Shown: in pieces, positions 37,121-47,048 of the stretch | Layout of the letters: the number at the start of each line of letters is the position of its first letter | How positions within the stretch are numbered: position 1 is the first letter of the stretch | Assembly (NCBI RefSeq): GCF_003595525.1 | Contig: NZ_CP022680.1 | Coordinates: 391,001-455,000, forward strand | Length of the DNA stretch: 64,000 nucleotides | Direction of reading: 5' to 3' | Source: Streptococcus respiraculi | GTDB taxonomy: Bacteria > Bacillota > Bacilli > Lactobacillales > Streptococcaceae | Position numbers and translations under genes: made by a program | The notes under the pieces: model-generated | Databases searched by the model: none | Told to the model about the DNA's origin: nothing | Seen by the model: only the letters and a program-made list of their open reading frames with translations

Positions 37121-37150
37121 TTGCACCCCACCCCTTATATGTGGTACAAT
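37121..37150 (+). promoter_or_regulatory. Promoter of a candidate small RNA
   Basis: TTGCAC (37121-37126) and TACAAT (37145-37150) with an 18-bp spacer and an extended TGG before the -10. Confidence 0.5.
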
Positions 37151-37156
37151 AACCAA

Positions 37157-37238
37157 GATGTTGTTTACTTATCGAAGATGTCATATATGACGACAAGCTA
37201 GGGGTACAGACGTTTTGTATATTCTAGCTTTTATAGTG
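37157..37238 (+). ncRNA. Candidate small RNA or attenuated leader
   Basis: Downstream of the promoter at 37121-37150 lies an 80-nt segment without coding sense. It has a 12-bp palindrome gtcatatatgac (37180-37191) and ends in a stem aagctag / ctagctt followed by ttta, like a terminator. The next gene starts at 37293 and has a second -10-like tatgat just before it. This fits a short independent RNA, or an attenuator for the lipoprotein gene. Confidence 0.35.
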
Positions 37239-37292
37239 CTTACTCACTGAATGGACAACATAATGATATGATAAAAAGAAAAGGAGTATTTT

Positions 37293-37868
37293 GTGAATAA
37301 GAAGTTACGATATGGATTGCTTTCTGTTGCAACACTTACCTTTCTAGCTCTTGGAACAGCTTGTACGAGTTCAAAAATGACCACTGCTTCTAGTAGTGAA
37401 GCAACATCTAGTGCAGCTGACACAGTGAATTCGGCAAAGAAGCTTGAAGGTAAAACATTGCCAGACTTTAAGGTTCAAAATGCAACTGGCGAGGAGTTAT
37501 CTTCGAATCAATTATTGGGCTCGAAAGCAACTTTGTTAATCGTTTGGGCAAGTTGGTGTCCAGACTGTCAGCAGCAATTACCTATTATTGAAAAAGTGTA
37601 TCACTCATATAAAGACCGTGTAGATTTCGTAGGGATAAATTATACGGACGGAGACCGTGAAACACAGGAGAAAGCAGCTCAGTATCTCACTGAAAAAGGC
37701 TATACGTTACCAGTTGTTTTTGATAAATCAAGTGCAACACAAGAGTTTTTAGGGGTTGAATCCATTCCTACCATGTATCTTATTAAAGGGAATAAGATTG
37801 AAAAAGTATTTGTGGCAGTAGAGGCAGAAGAAACCTTACAAACAGCTCTAGATGCATTAGTAAAATAA
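37293..37868 (+). CDS. Thioredoxin-fold lipoprotein (TlpA/ResA-like)
   Basis: A 191-residue extracytoplasmic thiol-disulfide protein. It has a signal peptide with lipobox LGTAC (lipidated Cys24), a Ser/Thr/Ala linker, and a thioredoxin domain with the active site WCPDC (89-92) and a cis-Pro loop (SIPTMYL). GTG 37293 has AAGGAG upstream. The following surface protein gene begins 17 bp later, so the redox protein may act on surface proteins. A role in methionine sulfoxide or disulfide repair is only a possibility. Confidence 0.87.
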   Translation: MNKKLRYGLLSVATLTFLALGTACTSSKMTTASSSEATSSAADTVNSAKKLEGKTLPDFKVQNATGEELSSNQLLGSKATLLIVWASWCPDCQQQLPIIEKVYHSYKDRVDFVGINYTDGDRETQEKAAQYLTEKGYTLPVVFDKSSATQEFLGVESIPTMYLIKGNKIEKVFVAVEAEETLQTALDALVK

Positions 37869-37885
37869 AAAAAGGAAAATAGGAT

Positions 37886-40180
37886 GTGAATAAAATGAAA
37901 AAATTGATCAAAAAATTCGCCTATCTTGGAGCTACATTGGGATTGCTTGTTAGCAGTGTTGGAAGTGTAGGTCAGGTATTTGCGGTAGATGGTGCTGATT
38001 CAGATACGGATATTAGTTATGTTTATTCTGAACAATGTAAAGTAGGAAAAAATGTTAACAATCTATTTGAAAATGCAGGTGTGGGACATGTAAAGGTAAA
38101 AACTGTCAAAGGACAGTATCAATTAGCGGCGGATAATCCGTATCAAATTAATAATTACCAATCAGTCCTTGTACAATTTCAAGGAAAAATTCCAAATACA
38201 GATTTCTCCTTGAAAAAAGGTGATTATTTTACGGTTCAATTATCGACAGATACTCGTACTGCAGGGATTACTAGCCAGAATGTTGTTCGTATTCCAGATA
38301 TTACAACAATGGACAACGGACAAACCGTTGTTCTTGCAACAGCTAATTTTGATCCAGCAACGAGACTAATTACTTATGTCTTTACAGAAGCAGTAGAGAA
38401 GCGTCAAAATATTGAAATTCTGCAACAATTTGTTCAGTCTGCTGATCCAAATAAGGTATTGAACAATGGACCATTTACCTTCAAAGGAGAATATGCAGGG
38501 ATACCGTACGAATATACTTATGATATGGAAATCTATTCAGCAGATGATTTGAATCGGTTTAATAATGTCAGTGAGGCAAATCCAGTAGAGGTTGCTTCAA
38601 AATTGACAGATGTGAATCCAACAAATAATAAGTTTGAGGCAGTTACAAAAGTGAAAGTGAGCGGAACTGGAAGCCCATTGACATTCCGTTATTCTAAACA
38701 TCCATCTGTACCAATTGATGGTGGGACTCGCCTAACAATTTATGAGATTCCAGAAGACCAAGAACTTGCTGGTTATGGGATTAATTCAGCTTGGACCGAT
38801 GTGACGGCATCATTCACTAGGACAGAAACGGAACAAGGTATTGAATATACTATTCCAAGTAACAGCTCAACAAAATACGCTTTCGTTTCCCATGGGACCT
38901 ATGTTGAAGACACAGGGATTTACTATGTACCATCAGCAATCTATAAAGGGAAGACCTCAGGTATTGCTGTATTGATGGATAAAGCTGCGACAATTGGCTG
39001 GGCAGATGCGGATGATATTCAAAAATTCCGATGCGTTCCCCACAAAGAAATTAAAATCAAAAAAGTTGACAGTCAGAACAAAGAACACGGATTAGCAGGC
39101 GCGAAGTTTGAAGTTCGCAATGCAGCAGGTACAGTTGTTGCGACTGTTGAGACAGGTGAGAATGGAGAGGTTTCTGTAGGGAATCTACCATTGGGTGAAT
39201 ACACTGTTACCGAAGTTAAAGCGCCAGCAGGCTATGCTCTTTCTAGTGAAGCAAAAACAGTGGTTCTTGATGGAACAACTGATCCAGTCGTGAATCACCA
39301 AGTAGAAAACATTGGAATCGGTAGTGTCAAAGTAACTAAAGTCGATGCAGATAATAAGTCGAAACTGTTACCAGGTGTTGTCTTTGCTTTGAAACAAGGC
39401 GAAGCTGAAATTGCCCAAGCAACAACAGATGAAAACGGGGTAGCTTTCTTTGAAAACATTCCATATGGTGATTATAAACTTGTTGAGCTTGCAACTGCTG
39501 TTGGTTATGTTTTGAGTGGTGAAACACGTGATGTCAAAATCACAGAAGCTGGTCAAGTTGTTGACTTGAATACCTTCGAGAACCATCTAATCAAGGGTAG
39601 TGTGACTGTCACTAAAGTTGATGCAGACGATGAATTTAAAGTCTTGCCAGGTGTTGTCTTTGTCTTGAAACAGGGTGATACAGTTGTTGCTCGAGAAACG
39701 ACGGATTCCAAAGGAACTGCGACCTTTAAGTCTATTCCTTATGGAACGTATACGCTTGCAGAAGAAAAAACAATTTCTGGTTACGATTTGAGTACAGAAA
39801 CACGTGAAGTGACGGTTTCAGAAGATGGTCAGACAGTTGACCTTGGTAAGTTTGCAAATAAAAAAACACAAACACCTCCGCCGTCATCAACGGAGCCAAG
39901 TTCATCATCGACCGAACCAAGTTCATCATCGACCGAACCAAGTTCGTCAACAGAGCCAAGTTCATCATCGACTGAACCAAGTTCGTCAACAGAACCTTCA
40001 AGCAGTACCTCAGTACCAATGTCATCTGGTCAAACGCCACCTCCAGGAGGCAGTGTATCGATAAGACCAAAATCAATTCTTCCACGTACAGGTGAAACAG
40101 CTTCTATCTGGATGGGGGTTCTAGGTCTTGCTTTGCTTGCTCTTGTAGGATTTGTATACCGTACAAAAAAAGAAAACTAA
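37886..40180 (+). CDS. LPXTG-anchored surface protein with SpaA/Cna-B repeats
   Basis: A 764-residue cell-wall protein. It has an N-terminal signal peptide ending near GQVFAVDG, an adhesin-like N-terminal region of about 350 residues, and three SpaA/Cna-B domains (from about residue 388 to 660) with the V-x-K-x-D lysine and Y-x-x-x-E motifs expected for intramolecular isopeptide bonds. A Ser/Pro/Thr/Glu stalk of short repeats precedes the sortase motif LPRTGE (732-737), a membrane helix and a basic tail. GTG 37886 is chosen on its AAAGGA site; ATG 37895 is possible. It resembles a pilin or adhesin, but no sortase or other pilin gene is adjacent. Confidence 0.88.
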   Translation: MNKMKKLIKKFAYLGATLGLLVSSVGSVGQVFAVDGADSDTDISYVYSEQCKVGKNVNNLFENAGVGHVKVKTVKGQYQLAADNPYQINNYQSVLVQFQGKIPNTDFSLKKGDYFTVQLSTDTRTAGITSQNVVRIPDITTMDNGQTVVLATANFDPATRLITYVFTEAVEKRQNIEILQQFVQSADPNKVLNNGPFTFKGEYAGIPYEYTYDMEIYSADDLNRFNNVSEANPVEVASKLTDVNPTNNKFEAVTKVKVSGTGSPLTFRYSKHPSVPIDGGTRLTIYEIPEDQELAGYGINSAWTDVTASFTRTETEQGIEYTIPSNSSTKYAFVSHGTYVEDTGIYYVPSAIYKGKTSGIAVLMDKAATIGWADADDIQKFRCVPHKEIKIKKVDSQNKEHGLAGAKFEVRNAAGTVVATVETGENGEVSVGNLPLGEYTVTEVKAPAGYALSSEAKTVVLDGTTDPVVNHQVENIGIGSVKVTKVDADNKSKLLPGVVFALKQGEAEIAQATTDENGVAFFENIPYGDYKLVELATAVGYVLSGETRDVKITEAGQVVDLNTFENHLIKGSVTVTKVDADDEFKVLPGVVFVLKQGDTVVARETTDSKGTATFKSIPYGTYTLAEEKTISGYDLSTETREVTVSEDGQTVDLGKFANKKTQTPPPSSTEPSSSSTEPSSSSTEPSSSTEPSSSSTEPSSSTEPSSSTSVPMSSGQTPPPGGSVSIRPKSILPRTGETASIWMGVLGLALLALVGFVYRTKKEN

Positions 40181-40186
40181 GCTAAT

Positions 40187-40215
40187 AAAAAAGAAAGGGT
40201 TCCCCTTTCTTTTTT
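40187..40215 (+). terminator. Terminator after the surface protein gene
   Basis: Stem aaaaaagaaaggg / cctttctttttt with a short loop. Confidence 0.85.
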
Positions 40216-40257
40216 AGGTTATTATGGCTTCAAGCCAGTTCTTCTCGCAGAGAAGAA

Positions 40258-40976
40258 CAAGAAAACCACCAGCTAAGCTGGTGGCTAACAAGGCTTCTAG
40301 CTTTCATTTATTTTTCCTAGTATAATCTAATTGTTCAGGTTAGACAAAGGAGGAAAAATAAATGACTAAAAGTAGTTATAGTTTATCACACACCAAATGG
40401 ATGTGCAAATATCATATTGTCTTCACACCGAAGTACCGAAGAAAAGCCATATACTACAACATTAGGCAGGATTTAATCAAGATTTTCCGTCATCTATGCC
40501 AATATAAAGGAGTTGAAATTATTGAAGGTCACATGATGTCAGATCATGTTCACATGTTAGTTCTCATTCCTCCAAAACTTGCGATTTCTGAATTTATGGG
40601 CTATCTGAAAAGTAAAAGTGCCTTAATGATATTTGATAAACATGCGAATTTAAAATATAAGTATGGAAATCGCAAATTTTGGGCAAGAGGCTATTACGTC
40701 AGTACGGTAGGATTAAACGAGAAAACTGTTGCGAAGTATATCCGTGAGCAGGAAAAGACTGACATCGCTCTTGATAAGTTGAGTGTTAAAGAGTATGAAG
40801 ATCCATTTTCAGATGGAAGTTTTAGAACAAGATAAAAGCCCGTTGTTACGGGCATTAGTCAAGTAATAGAAGCTAACCTGAACGAAGTTCAGCGAGCGTC
40901 TTTAGACGCCCGCTGGAGGGAAACGGCTTATAGCCGGTGTACAAGCCACCCGTTTTCACGGGTGGTTATGACTCAA
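40258..40976 (+). mobile_element. IS200-type insertion sequence (about 0.7 kb)
   Basis: One Y1 transposase gene flanked by subterminal hairpins rather than terminal inverted repeats: ccaccagc-taa-gctggtgg (40266-40284) at the left and ccacccgttttcacgggtgg (40946-40965) at the right. No orfB is present, so it is the single-gene IS200 form. The right end runs into the 3' end of luxS; a TCAA at 40973-40976 matches known right-end cleavage tetranucleotides of IS608-type elements. The exact ends are inferred. Confidence 0.75.
40362..40835 (+). CDS. tnpA: IS200/IS605-family Y1 transposase TnpA
   Basis: A 157-residue HUH-type single-strand transposase. It has the family start (YSLSHTKWMCKYHIVFTPKYRR), the metal-binding HVH at 62-64 and nucleophile Tyr126 (AKYIREQ). 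It is intact, so the element may still be mobile. The start at 40362 has AAAGGAGG upstream. Confidence 0.95.
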   Translation: MTKSSYSLSHTKWMCKYHIVFTPKYRRKAIYYNIRQDLIKIFRHLCQYKGVEIIEGHMMSDHVHMLVLIPPKLAISEFMGYLKSKSALMIFDKHANLKYKYGNRKFWARGYYVSTVGLNEKTVAKYIREQEKTDIALDKLSVKEYEDPFSDGSFRTR

Positions 40977-41454
40977 TAACGTGGCGTTCAAATGGGTCGT
41001 CTGAGATACCTTGGGAGAGAATGAGTTTTGCCCATTCTTTAGCAGAAAAGAGGCTATGGTCCTTATAGTTGCCACAGGATTCGATGGTTGTACCAGGAAC
41101 ATCTTCCCAGGTGGTTACTTCTGCAATTTCCTCCAAGCAAGATTTGATGACCAGTGCAATCTCAGTGGTAGAATGACTCCCCCACATAATCATGTGAAAG
41201 CCTGTTCGGCAGCCAAATGGAGAGCAATCAATCAGACCGTCCATGCGTTTTCTGATGAGGAGTGCCAGCAGATGTTCAATCGTATGGAGTCCTGCGGTAG
41301 GAATCGCATCTTCATTTGGTTGAACCAAACGGATATCGTAATTTGAAATGACATCTCCCTTAGGTCCCGTTTCTTCCGAAATCATGCGGATATAAGGTGC
41401 TTTAACGATGGTATGGTCCAGTTCGAAACTTTCAACTAGAACTTCTTTTGTCAT
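40966..41454 (-). CDS. luxS: S-ribosylhomocysteine lyase LuxS
   Basis: A 162-residue metalloenzyme that cleaves S-ribosylhomocysteine in the activated methyl cycle and yields the AI-2 precursor. It has the metal ligands His57 and His61 (HTIEH) and Cys127 (ESCGNY), and catalytic Cys82 (FGCRTG). The start at 41454 has AGGAGG upstream. The stop codon directly abuts the right hairpin of the IS200 element. The last residues (Glu-Ser after HVI) appear to come from the IS end; from memory, pneumococcal LuxS ends at HVI with 160 residues. Confidence 0.95.
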   Translation of the reverse strand: MTKEVLVESFELDHTIVKAPYIRMISEETGPKGDVISNYDIRLVQPNEDAIPTAGLHTIEHLLALLIRKRMDGLIDCSPFGCRTGFHMIMWGSHSTTEIALVIKSCLEEIAEVTTWEDVPGTTIESCGNYKDHSLFSAKEWAKLILSQGISDDPFERHVIES

Positions 41455-41480
41455 AATATTCCTCCTTTTGTTTTAAAATG

Positions 41481-41489
41481 ATTATAACA
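41481..41489 (-). promoter_or_regulatory. Extended -10 promoter of luxS
   Basis: On the minus strand the sequence reads TGT-TATAAT about 27 bp before the luxS start. Confidence 0.5.
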
Positions 41490-41580
41490 TATTTTTGATT
41501 TGGAGATTGTGAAATGAATGAAAATATGGTAGAATGAAAGAAGATTTTTAATCTAAAAAATAAATAAAAAGAGGTGGAAA

Positions 41581-43194
41581 ATGACTGCACTATCCATTGG
41601 TGTTGCTCTTATTTCCGCTCTCATTGGTTTAGTTATTGGTTATCTAGCGATTTCTTTAAAAATGAAAACTGCAAAAGAAGCTGCAGAATTAACACTTTTA
41701 AACGCTGAACAAGAAGCAAGTAATATTCGAGGAAAAGCTGAGCAAGAGGCAGATCAGTTGATGATTGTTGCGGAACGCGACCGTCAAACCTTGAAAAAAG
41801 AATTGCTTTTAGAAGCGAAAGAAGACGCTCGAAAATATCGTGAAGAAATTGCGGAAGAATTTAAGTCGGAACGACAAGAATTGAAACAAACGGAAGCACG
41901 CTTGACAGAACGTGCAAGCAGCTTGGACCGTAAAGACGATAATTTAACAAATAAAGAAAAAGCTTTGGAGCAAAAGGAGCAATCCCTTACAGATAAGTCT
42001 AAACACATTGAAGAGCGCGAAGAAGAGGTCGCAAAATTAGAGGAGCAAAAGGCTCTTGAATTAGAACGAGTGGCATCGCTCACTCAGGAAGAAGCACGTG
42101 ATTTAATCTTAACGGATACACGTGATAAGATGGCCCATGAAATTGCCACTCGCATAAAAGAAGCAGAACGAGAAGTCAAAGAAAGGGCTGATAAGACAGC
42201 CAAAGACTTGTTGGCTCAAGCAATGCAACGGATTTCTGGTGAATATGTAGCTGAACAAACGATTACCTCTGTTCATTTACCAGATGATACCATGAAAGGT
42301 CGGATTATCGGACGTGAGGGCCGAAATATTCGTACTTTTGAAAGTCTGACAGGGATTGATGTGATCATTGATGATACGCCAGAAGTGGTTGTCTTATCTG
42401 GATTTGATCCCATTCGCCGAGAGATTGCCCGCATGACCATGGAAGCCTTGTTGCAAGATGGTCGGATTCATCCAGCTCGTATTGAAGAATTGGTTGAGAA
42501 ACATCGTGTTGAGATGGACAACCGCATTCGGGAATATGGTGAGGCAGCAGCTTATGAAATTGGTGCACCAAATCTTCATCCAGATTTGATTAAGACTATG
42601 GGACGCTTGCATTTCCGCACATCCTATGGTCAGAATGTATTGCGCCATTCGATTGAAGTAGCTAAATTGGCTGGTGTACTTGCGGCAGAACTCGGTGAGA
42701 ATGTCAATATGGCCCGCCGTGCAGGTTTCTTACATGATATCGGGAAAGCTATTGACCGTGAGGTGGATGGTAGCCACGTTGAGATTGGAACAGAACTGGC
42801 TCGTAAGTACAAGGAACATCCAGTAGTGGTCAATGCGATTGCCAGCCACCACGGTGATGTTGAAGCGACAAGTACGATTGCAGTGGTTGTTGCAGCAGCA
42901 GATGCCCTCAGCGCAGCGCGTCCAGGATCACGTCGTGAATCGATGGAAGCTTATGTGAAACGTCTTCAAGATTTGGAAGAAATTGCTAATAGTTTTAATG
43001 GTATCAAGCAAGCCTATGCAATTCAGGCTGGTCGTGAGGTACGTATTATTGTTCATCCAAATATTGTCAATGATGATAAGATTACCATTTTGGCCCATGA
43101 TATTCGTGAGAAGATTGAAAACAATCTCGATTATCCAGGTAATATCAAGGTAACGGTTATCCGTGAAACACGTGCGACGGAAGTAGCTAAATAA
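41581..43194 (+). CDS. rny: Ribonuclease Y
   Basis: A 537-residue membrane-bound endoribonuclease that starts mRNA decay. It has an N-terminal membrane helix (about 1-25), a long charged coiled coil to about residue 210, a KH domain with [15 protein letters not shown], and an HD domain with [11 protein letters not shown] and HDIGKAID. The length is that of the family. The start at 41581 has AGAGGTGG upstream. It is monocistronic; a terminator follows. Confidence 0.96.
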   Translation: MTALSIGVALISALIGLVIGYLAISLKMKTAKEAAELTLLNAEQEASNIRGKAEQEADQLMIVAERDRQTLKKELLLEAKEDARKYREEIAEEFKSERQELKQTEARLTERASSLDRKDDNLTNKEKALEQKEQSLTDKSKHIEEREEEVAKLEEQKALELERVASLTQEEARDLILTDTRDKMAHEIATRIKEAEREVKERADKTAKDLLAQAMQRISGEYVAEQTITSVHLPDDTMKGRIIGREGRNIRTFESLTGIDVIIDDTPEVVVLSGFDPIRREIARMTMEALLQDGRIHPARIEELVEKHRVEMDNRIREYGEAAAYEIGAPNLHPDLIKTMGRLHFRTSYGQNVLRHSIEVAKLAGVLAAELGENVNMARRAGFLHDIGKAIDREVDGSHVEIGTELARKYKEHPVVVNAIASHHGDVEATSTIAVVVAAADALSAARPGSRRESMEAYVKRLQDLEEIANSFNGIKQAYAIQAGREVRIIVHPNIVNDDKITILAHDIREKIENNLDYPGNIKVTVIRETRATEVAK

Positions 43195-43201
43195 GAATCA
43201 G

Positions 43202-43232
43202 AAAGATTAGTTCTTAGGAGCTAGTCTTTTTC
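43202..43232 (+). terminator. Terminator of rny
   Basis: Stem aagattagttc / gagctagtctt with TTAG loop and T-run. The rest of the 43195-43487 gap holds only the gmk promoter. Confidence 0.75.
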
Positions 43233-43434
43233 TAGTCACTAAAAATTTTAAGTAGAATAGTAATAACAGCTGTTGAAAAAGAGTTTGATATTATACTCTC
43301 TTAATCTCAACATTAGTATTTTTTGATATCGTATTAGATAGTGCTGACGCATTACGTGAGAAACGATTAAACATAGTCATTCTTTATGGAGGTCAACTAT
43401 AACAACTTTTATTGGATAAGATAATGAAAATCAG

Positions 43435-44111
<677 letters not shown>

Positions 44112-44128
44112 AAATTAGGTAAAGAGAT

Positions 44129-44443
44129 ATGATGTTAAAACCGTCTATTGATACGTTGTTAGACAAGGTACCTTCAAAATATTCCTTGGTCATCTTAGAA
44201 GCAAAACGTGCGCATGAGTTGGAAGCAGGAGCAAAGGCTACTCAAGAATTTACTTCTGTCAAGTCAACCTTACGTGCTCTGGAGGAAATCGAATCTGGAA
44301 ATGTTGTGATTCACCCAGATCCAGTAGCAAAACGTGAAGCTGTTCGCCGTCGTGCGGAAGAAGAGCGCCTTCGTCAGGAAGAAGAAGAACGAAAGATTAA
44401 AGCACAGATTGCCAAAGAAAAAGAAGACGGCGACAAAATCTAA
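44129..44443 (+). CDS. rpoZ: RNA polymerase omega subunit
   Basis: A 104-residue subunit that helps assemble and stabilise RNA polymerase. It has the streptococcal N-terminus ([30 protein letters not shown]) in conserved form and a highly charged C-terminal helix. It lies 17 bp after gmk, as in most Firmicutes. Confidence 0.93.
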   Translation: MMLKPSIDTLLDKVPSKYSLVILEAKRAHELEAGAKATQEFTSVKSTLRALEEIESGNVVIHPDPVAKREAVRRRAEEERLRQEEEERKIKAQIAKEKEDGDKI

Positions 44444-44449
44444 AAGGCA

Positions 44450-44480
44450 AAGCTCAGTTGGCATTCCAACTGGGTTTGTT
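44450..44480 (+). terminator. Terminator-like hairpin after rpoZ
   Basis: Stem agctcagttgg / ccaactgggtt with CATT loop and a T-rich tail. It may attenuate rather than fully end transcription into priA. Confidence 0.6.
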
Positions 44481-44521
44481 TTCATTTTGAAGTTGTTGAA
44501 CAAAACGAGAAAGGAGCCAGA

Positions 44522-46900
44522 ATGTTTGCAGAAATTATCGTCGATGTCCCCTTGATGCAGACGGACCAAGCCTATACCTATCATATTCCAGAAGAATTTG
44601 AAAATATGCTTGAGGCAGGGATGCGGGTCCATGTTCCCTTTGGAAATGGGAATCGGCTCATTCAAGGAATTGTGGTCGGCTTTTCAGAAGAAACGGATAC
44701 AGAGACGAAAGACATTGCTGAGGTGCTGGACTTTTCACCTGTTTTAAATGCGGAGCAATTATGGCTGGCAGATGAACTGCGAAAAACGGTTTTTTCTTAT
44801 AAGATTTCCCTCTTAAAAGCCATGTTGCCCAGCTTGCTCAATTCTTCTTATGACAAGGTGCTTTCTCAAGGGGTGGGCCTATCAGAAGCAGATAGGCAAG
44901 CCATTTTTGGTGGTCAAGAGAGTGTTCATTTCTCAGATTTGGACATTCAGCAGCAGGCTCGAGTCATGCGCCTAGCCCAGGCTGGTAAAATGACCGTTGA
45001 CTATCTGGCTAAGGATAAGAAGCAGATTAGGACTGAAAAGTGGTATCAGGTAGAGCTAGATAAATTGCAGAATCTTGCAATCAGCAATCGTGCTAAAAAA
45101 CGTCAGACCTTAAAGGAAGTTCTGTTGCAGCAAGGCGGTCCTGCTCCTCTAGCGAACTTGCGCGAGAATTTTTCGGCTGACATTATCCGTTATTTCCAAG
45201 AACAAGGTGCTATTAAAATCTGGGAAGAAGAAGTCAGCCGTACGCAGGCGTATTTTGACGGTATAAAGCAAGCTCAGGCCTTACAGCTCAACGGCGAGCA
45301 AGCGACAGCTGTCCGAGAAATCATCTCAGAAATTGGTCAGGAAAGTAGAACCTATCTCCTAGAAGGAGTGACTGGGAGCGGGAAGACCGAGGTCTACTTG
45401 CAAGTTATTGATCATGCCGTGAAGCAGGGAAAGACGGCTATTATGTTGGTGCCTGAAATTTCCCTGACCCCGCAGATGACCAACCGCTTTATTGCTCGTT
45501 TTGGTCAGAAAGTAGCGATTTTGCATTCGGGCTTATCTGAGGGAGAAAAGTACGATGAATGGCGCAAAATTGAACGCGGGGATGCCCAGGTAGTTGTGGG
45601 AGCTCGTTCTGCGATTTTTGCCCCTCTGACCAATATCGGAGCCATTATCATCGATGAGGAACACGAGGCGACCTACAAGCAGGATTCTAATCCCCGCTAC
45701 CATGCGCGAGATGTGGCCAAACTTCGAGCCGACTATAATCGAGCAGTCTTAGTCTTGGGATCTGCCACTCCGAGCTTGGAAAGTCGAGCTCGGGCTAGTA
45801 AGGGGCTCTATGGATTTCTGACACTGACCCAGCGAGCCAATCCTCAAGCCCAGATTCCCTCTGTTGAGGTCGTTGATTTTCGGGATTACATCGGCCAGCA
45901 GGAAGCTAGTACGATTACCCCTGTTTTGCTTTCGAAAATCAAGGAAAAATTAGCTAAAAATGAGCAGGTTGTACTGATGCTCAACCGTCGTGGGTATTCT
46001 TCTTTTGTCATGTGTCGGGACTGTGGTGCAGTGGATGAGTGTCCCAATTGTGATATTTCCCTAACTCTCCATATGGATACTAAGACCATGAACTGCCATT
46101 ATTGTGGTTTTCAAAAGGATATTCCCCGTTTTTGTCCCAACTGCCATAGCAAGGCCATTCGTTACTACGGGACAGGTACTCAAAAGGCTTATGATGAGCT
46201 AATGGAATTATTGCCTGAAGCCAGGATTTTGCGTATGGATGTTGATACAACCCGCAAAAAAGGTAGTCACGAAAAAATCTTGACCGCCTTTGGGAAGGGC
46301 GAAGCAGATATTCTTCTTGGGACACAGATGATTGCTAAGGGACTGGATTTTCCAAATGTGACCTTGGTTGGGGTTTTAAATGCGGATACGGCTTTGAACT
46401 TGCCTGATTTTCGTTCGGCAGAGCGGACCTTCCAGCTCCTCACTCAGGTAGCAGGTAGAGCGGGTCGAGCTGATAAGGCAGGGGAGGTTGTGATTCAGAC
46501 CTATAATCCGAAGCACTACGCTATTTCCTTTGCTAAGGAGCAGGACTATGAAGGTTTTTACCAGTATGAAATGGCTATGCGCAGGGCCTGGGGCTATCCG
46601 CCCTACTATTACACGGTTGGTCTGACCTTGTCGCATAAATCTGAAGAGCTGGTCGTCAAAAAAGCCTTTGAGGTCATGACATTATTGCGGGAGCAACTGA
46701 GCAACCAGATTCAATTGCTGGGTCCAACGCCAAAACCGATTGCACGGACCCATAACCTATATCATTATCAGATGATTGTCAAATACCGTAAGGAACCGCA
46801 TTTGGACCGAGTCTTAAATCACGTGCTCGACTGGACTCAGGAAAGGGAAAACCAAGACCTACGTGTCGTGATTGACCATGAACCACAAAATATGATGTGA
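44522..46900 (+). CDS. priA: Primosomal helicase PriA
   Basis: A 792-residue replication-restart helicase. It has an N-terminal DNA-binding domain, Walker A GVTGSGKTE near residue 282, DEEH, and a zinc-binding insertion of eight cysteines between helicase lobes (CRDCGAVDECPNC and CHYC...CPNC). Motif VI contains QVAGRAGR. The length and start (MFAEIIVDVPLMQTDQAYTY) fit the family; ribosome site AAGGAG. Confidence 0.96.
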   Translation: MFAEIIVDVPLMQTDQAYTYHIPEEFENMLEAGMRVHVPFGNGNRLIQGIVVGFSEETDTETKDIAEVLDFSPVLNAEQLWLADELRKTVFSYKISLLKAMLPSLLNSSYDKVLSQGVGLSEADRQAIFGGQESVHFSDLDIQQQARVMRLAQAGKMTVDYLAKDKKQIRTEKWYQVELDKLQNLAISNRAKKRQTLKEVLLQQGGPAPLANLRENFSADIIRYFQEQGAIKIWEEEVSRTQAYFDGIKQAQALQLNGEQATAVREIISEIGQESRTYLLEGVTGSGKTEVYLQVIDHAVKQGKTAIMLVPEISLTPQMTNRFIARFGQKVAILHSGLSEGEKYDEWRKIERGDAQVVVGARSAIFAPLTNIGAIIIDEEHEATYKQDSNPRYHARDVAKLRADYNRAVLVLGSATPSLESRARASKGLYGFLTLTQRANPQAQIPSVEVVDFRDYIGQQEASTITPVLLSKIKEKLAKNEQVVLMLNRRGYSSFVMCRDCGAVDECPNCDISLTLHMDTKTMNCHYCGFQKDIPRFCPNCHSKAIRYYGTGTQKAYDELMELLPEARILRMDVDTTRKKGSHEKILTAFGKGEADILLGTQMIAKGLDFPNVTLVGVLNADTALNLPDFRSAERTFQLLTQVAGRAGRADKAGEVVIQTYNPKHYAISFAKEQDYEGFYQYEMAMRRAWGYPPYYYTVGLTLSHKSEELVVKKAFEVMTLLREQLSNQIQLLGPTPKPIARTHNLYHYQMIVKYRKEPHLDRVLNHVLDWTQERENQDLRVVIDHEPQNMM

Positions 46901-46928
46901 GGGATTAGATTCCCTCTTTCTTCTTTTT
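46899..46928 (+). terminator. Terminator after priA
   Basis: Stem gaggga / tccctc followed by tttcttcttttt. Confidence 0.65.
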
Positions 46929-46993
46929 AGAACTTGAGAGACTCTATCATCAGGGTCTGAGAAGCCTTTCAGACAGAGAAATAGGCCAGAAAA

Positions 46994-47002
46994 TGGTATA
47001 AT
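46994..47002 (+). promoter_or_regulatory. Extended -10 promoter of fmt
   Basis: TGG-TATAAT, 46 bp before the fmt start. Confidence 0.5.
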
Positions 47003-47048
47003 AGGGTAGACGATACCTTTGGAAAATGAAGCAAAAAGGAGTATGCGG

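Noticed and set aside
39890..40010. CRISPR-like array
   Set aside because: The repeats are in-frame Ser/Thr-Glu-Pro codons of the surface protein stalk without spacers.
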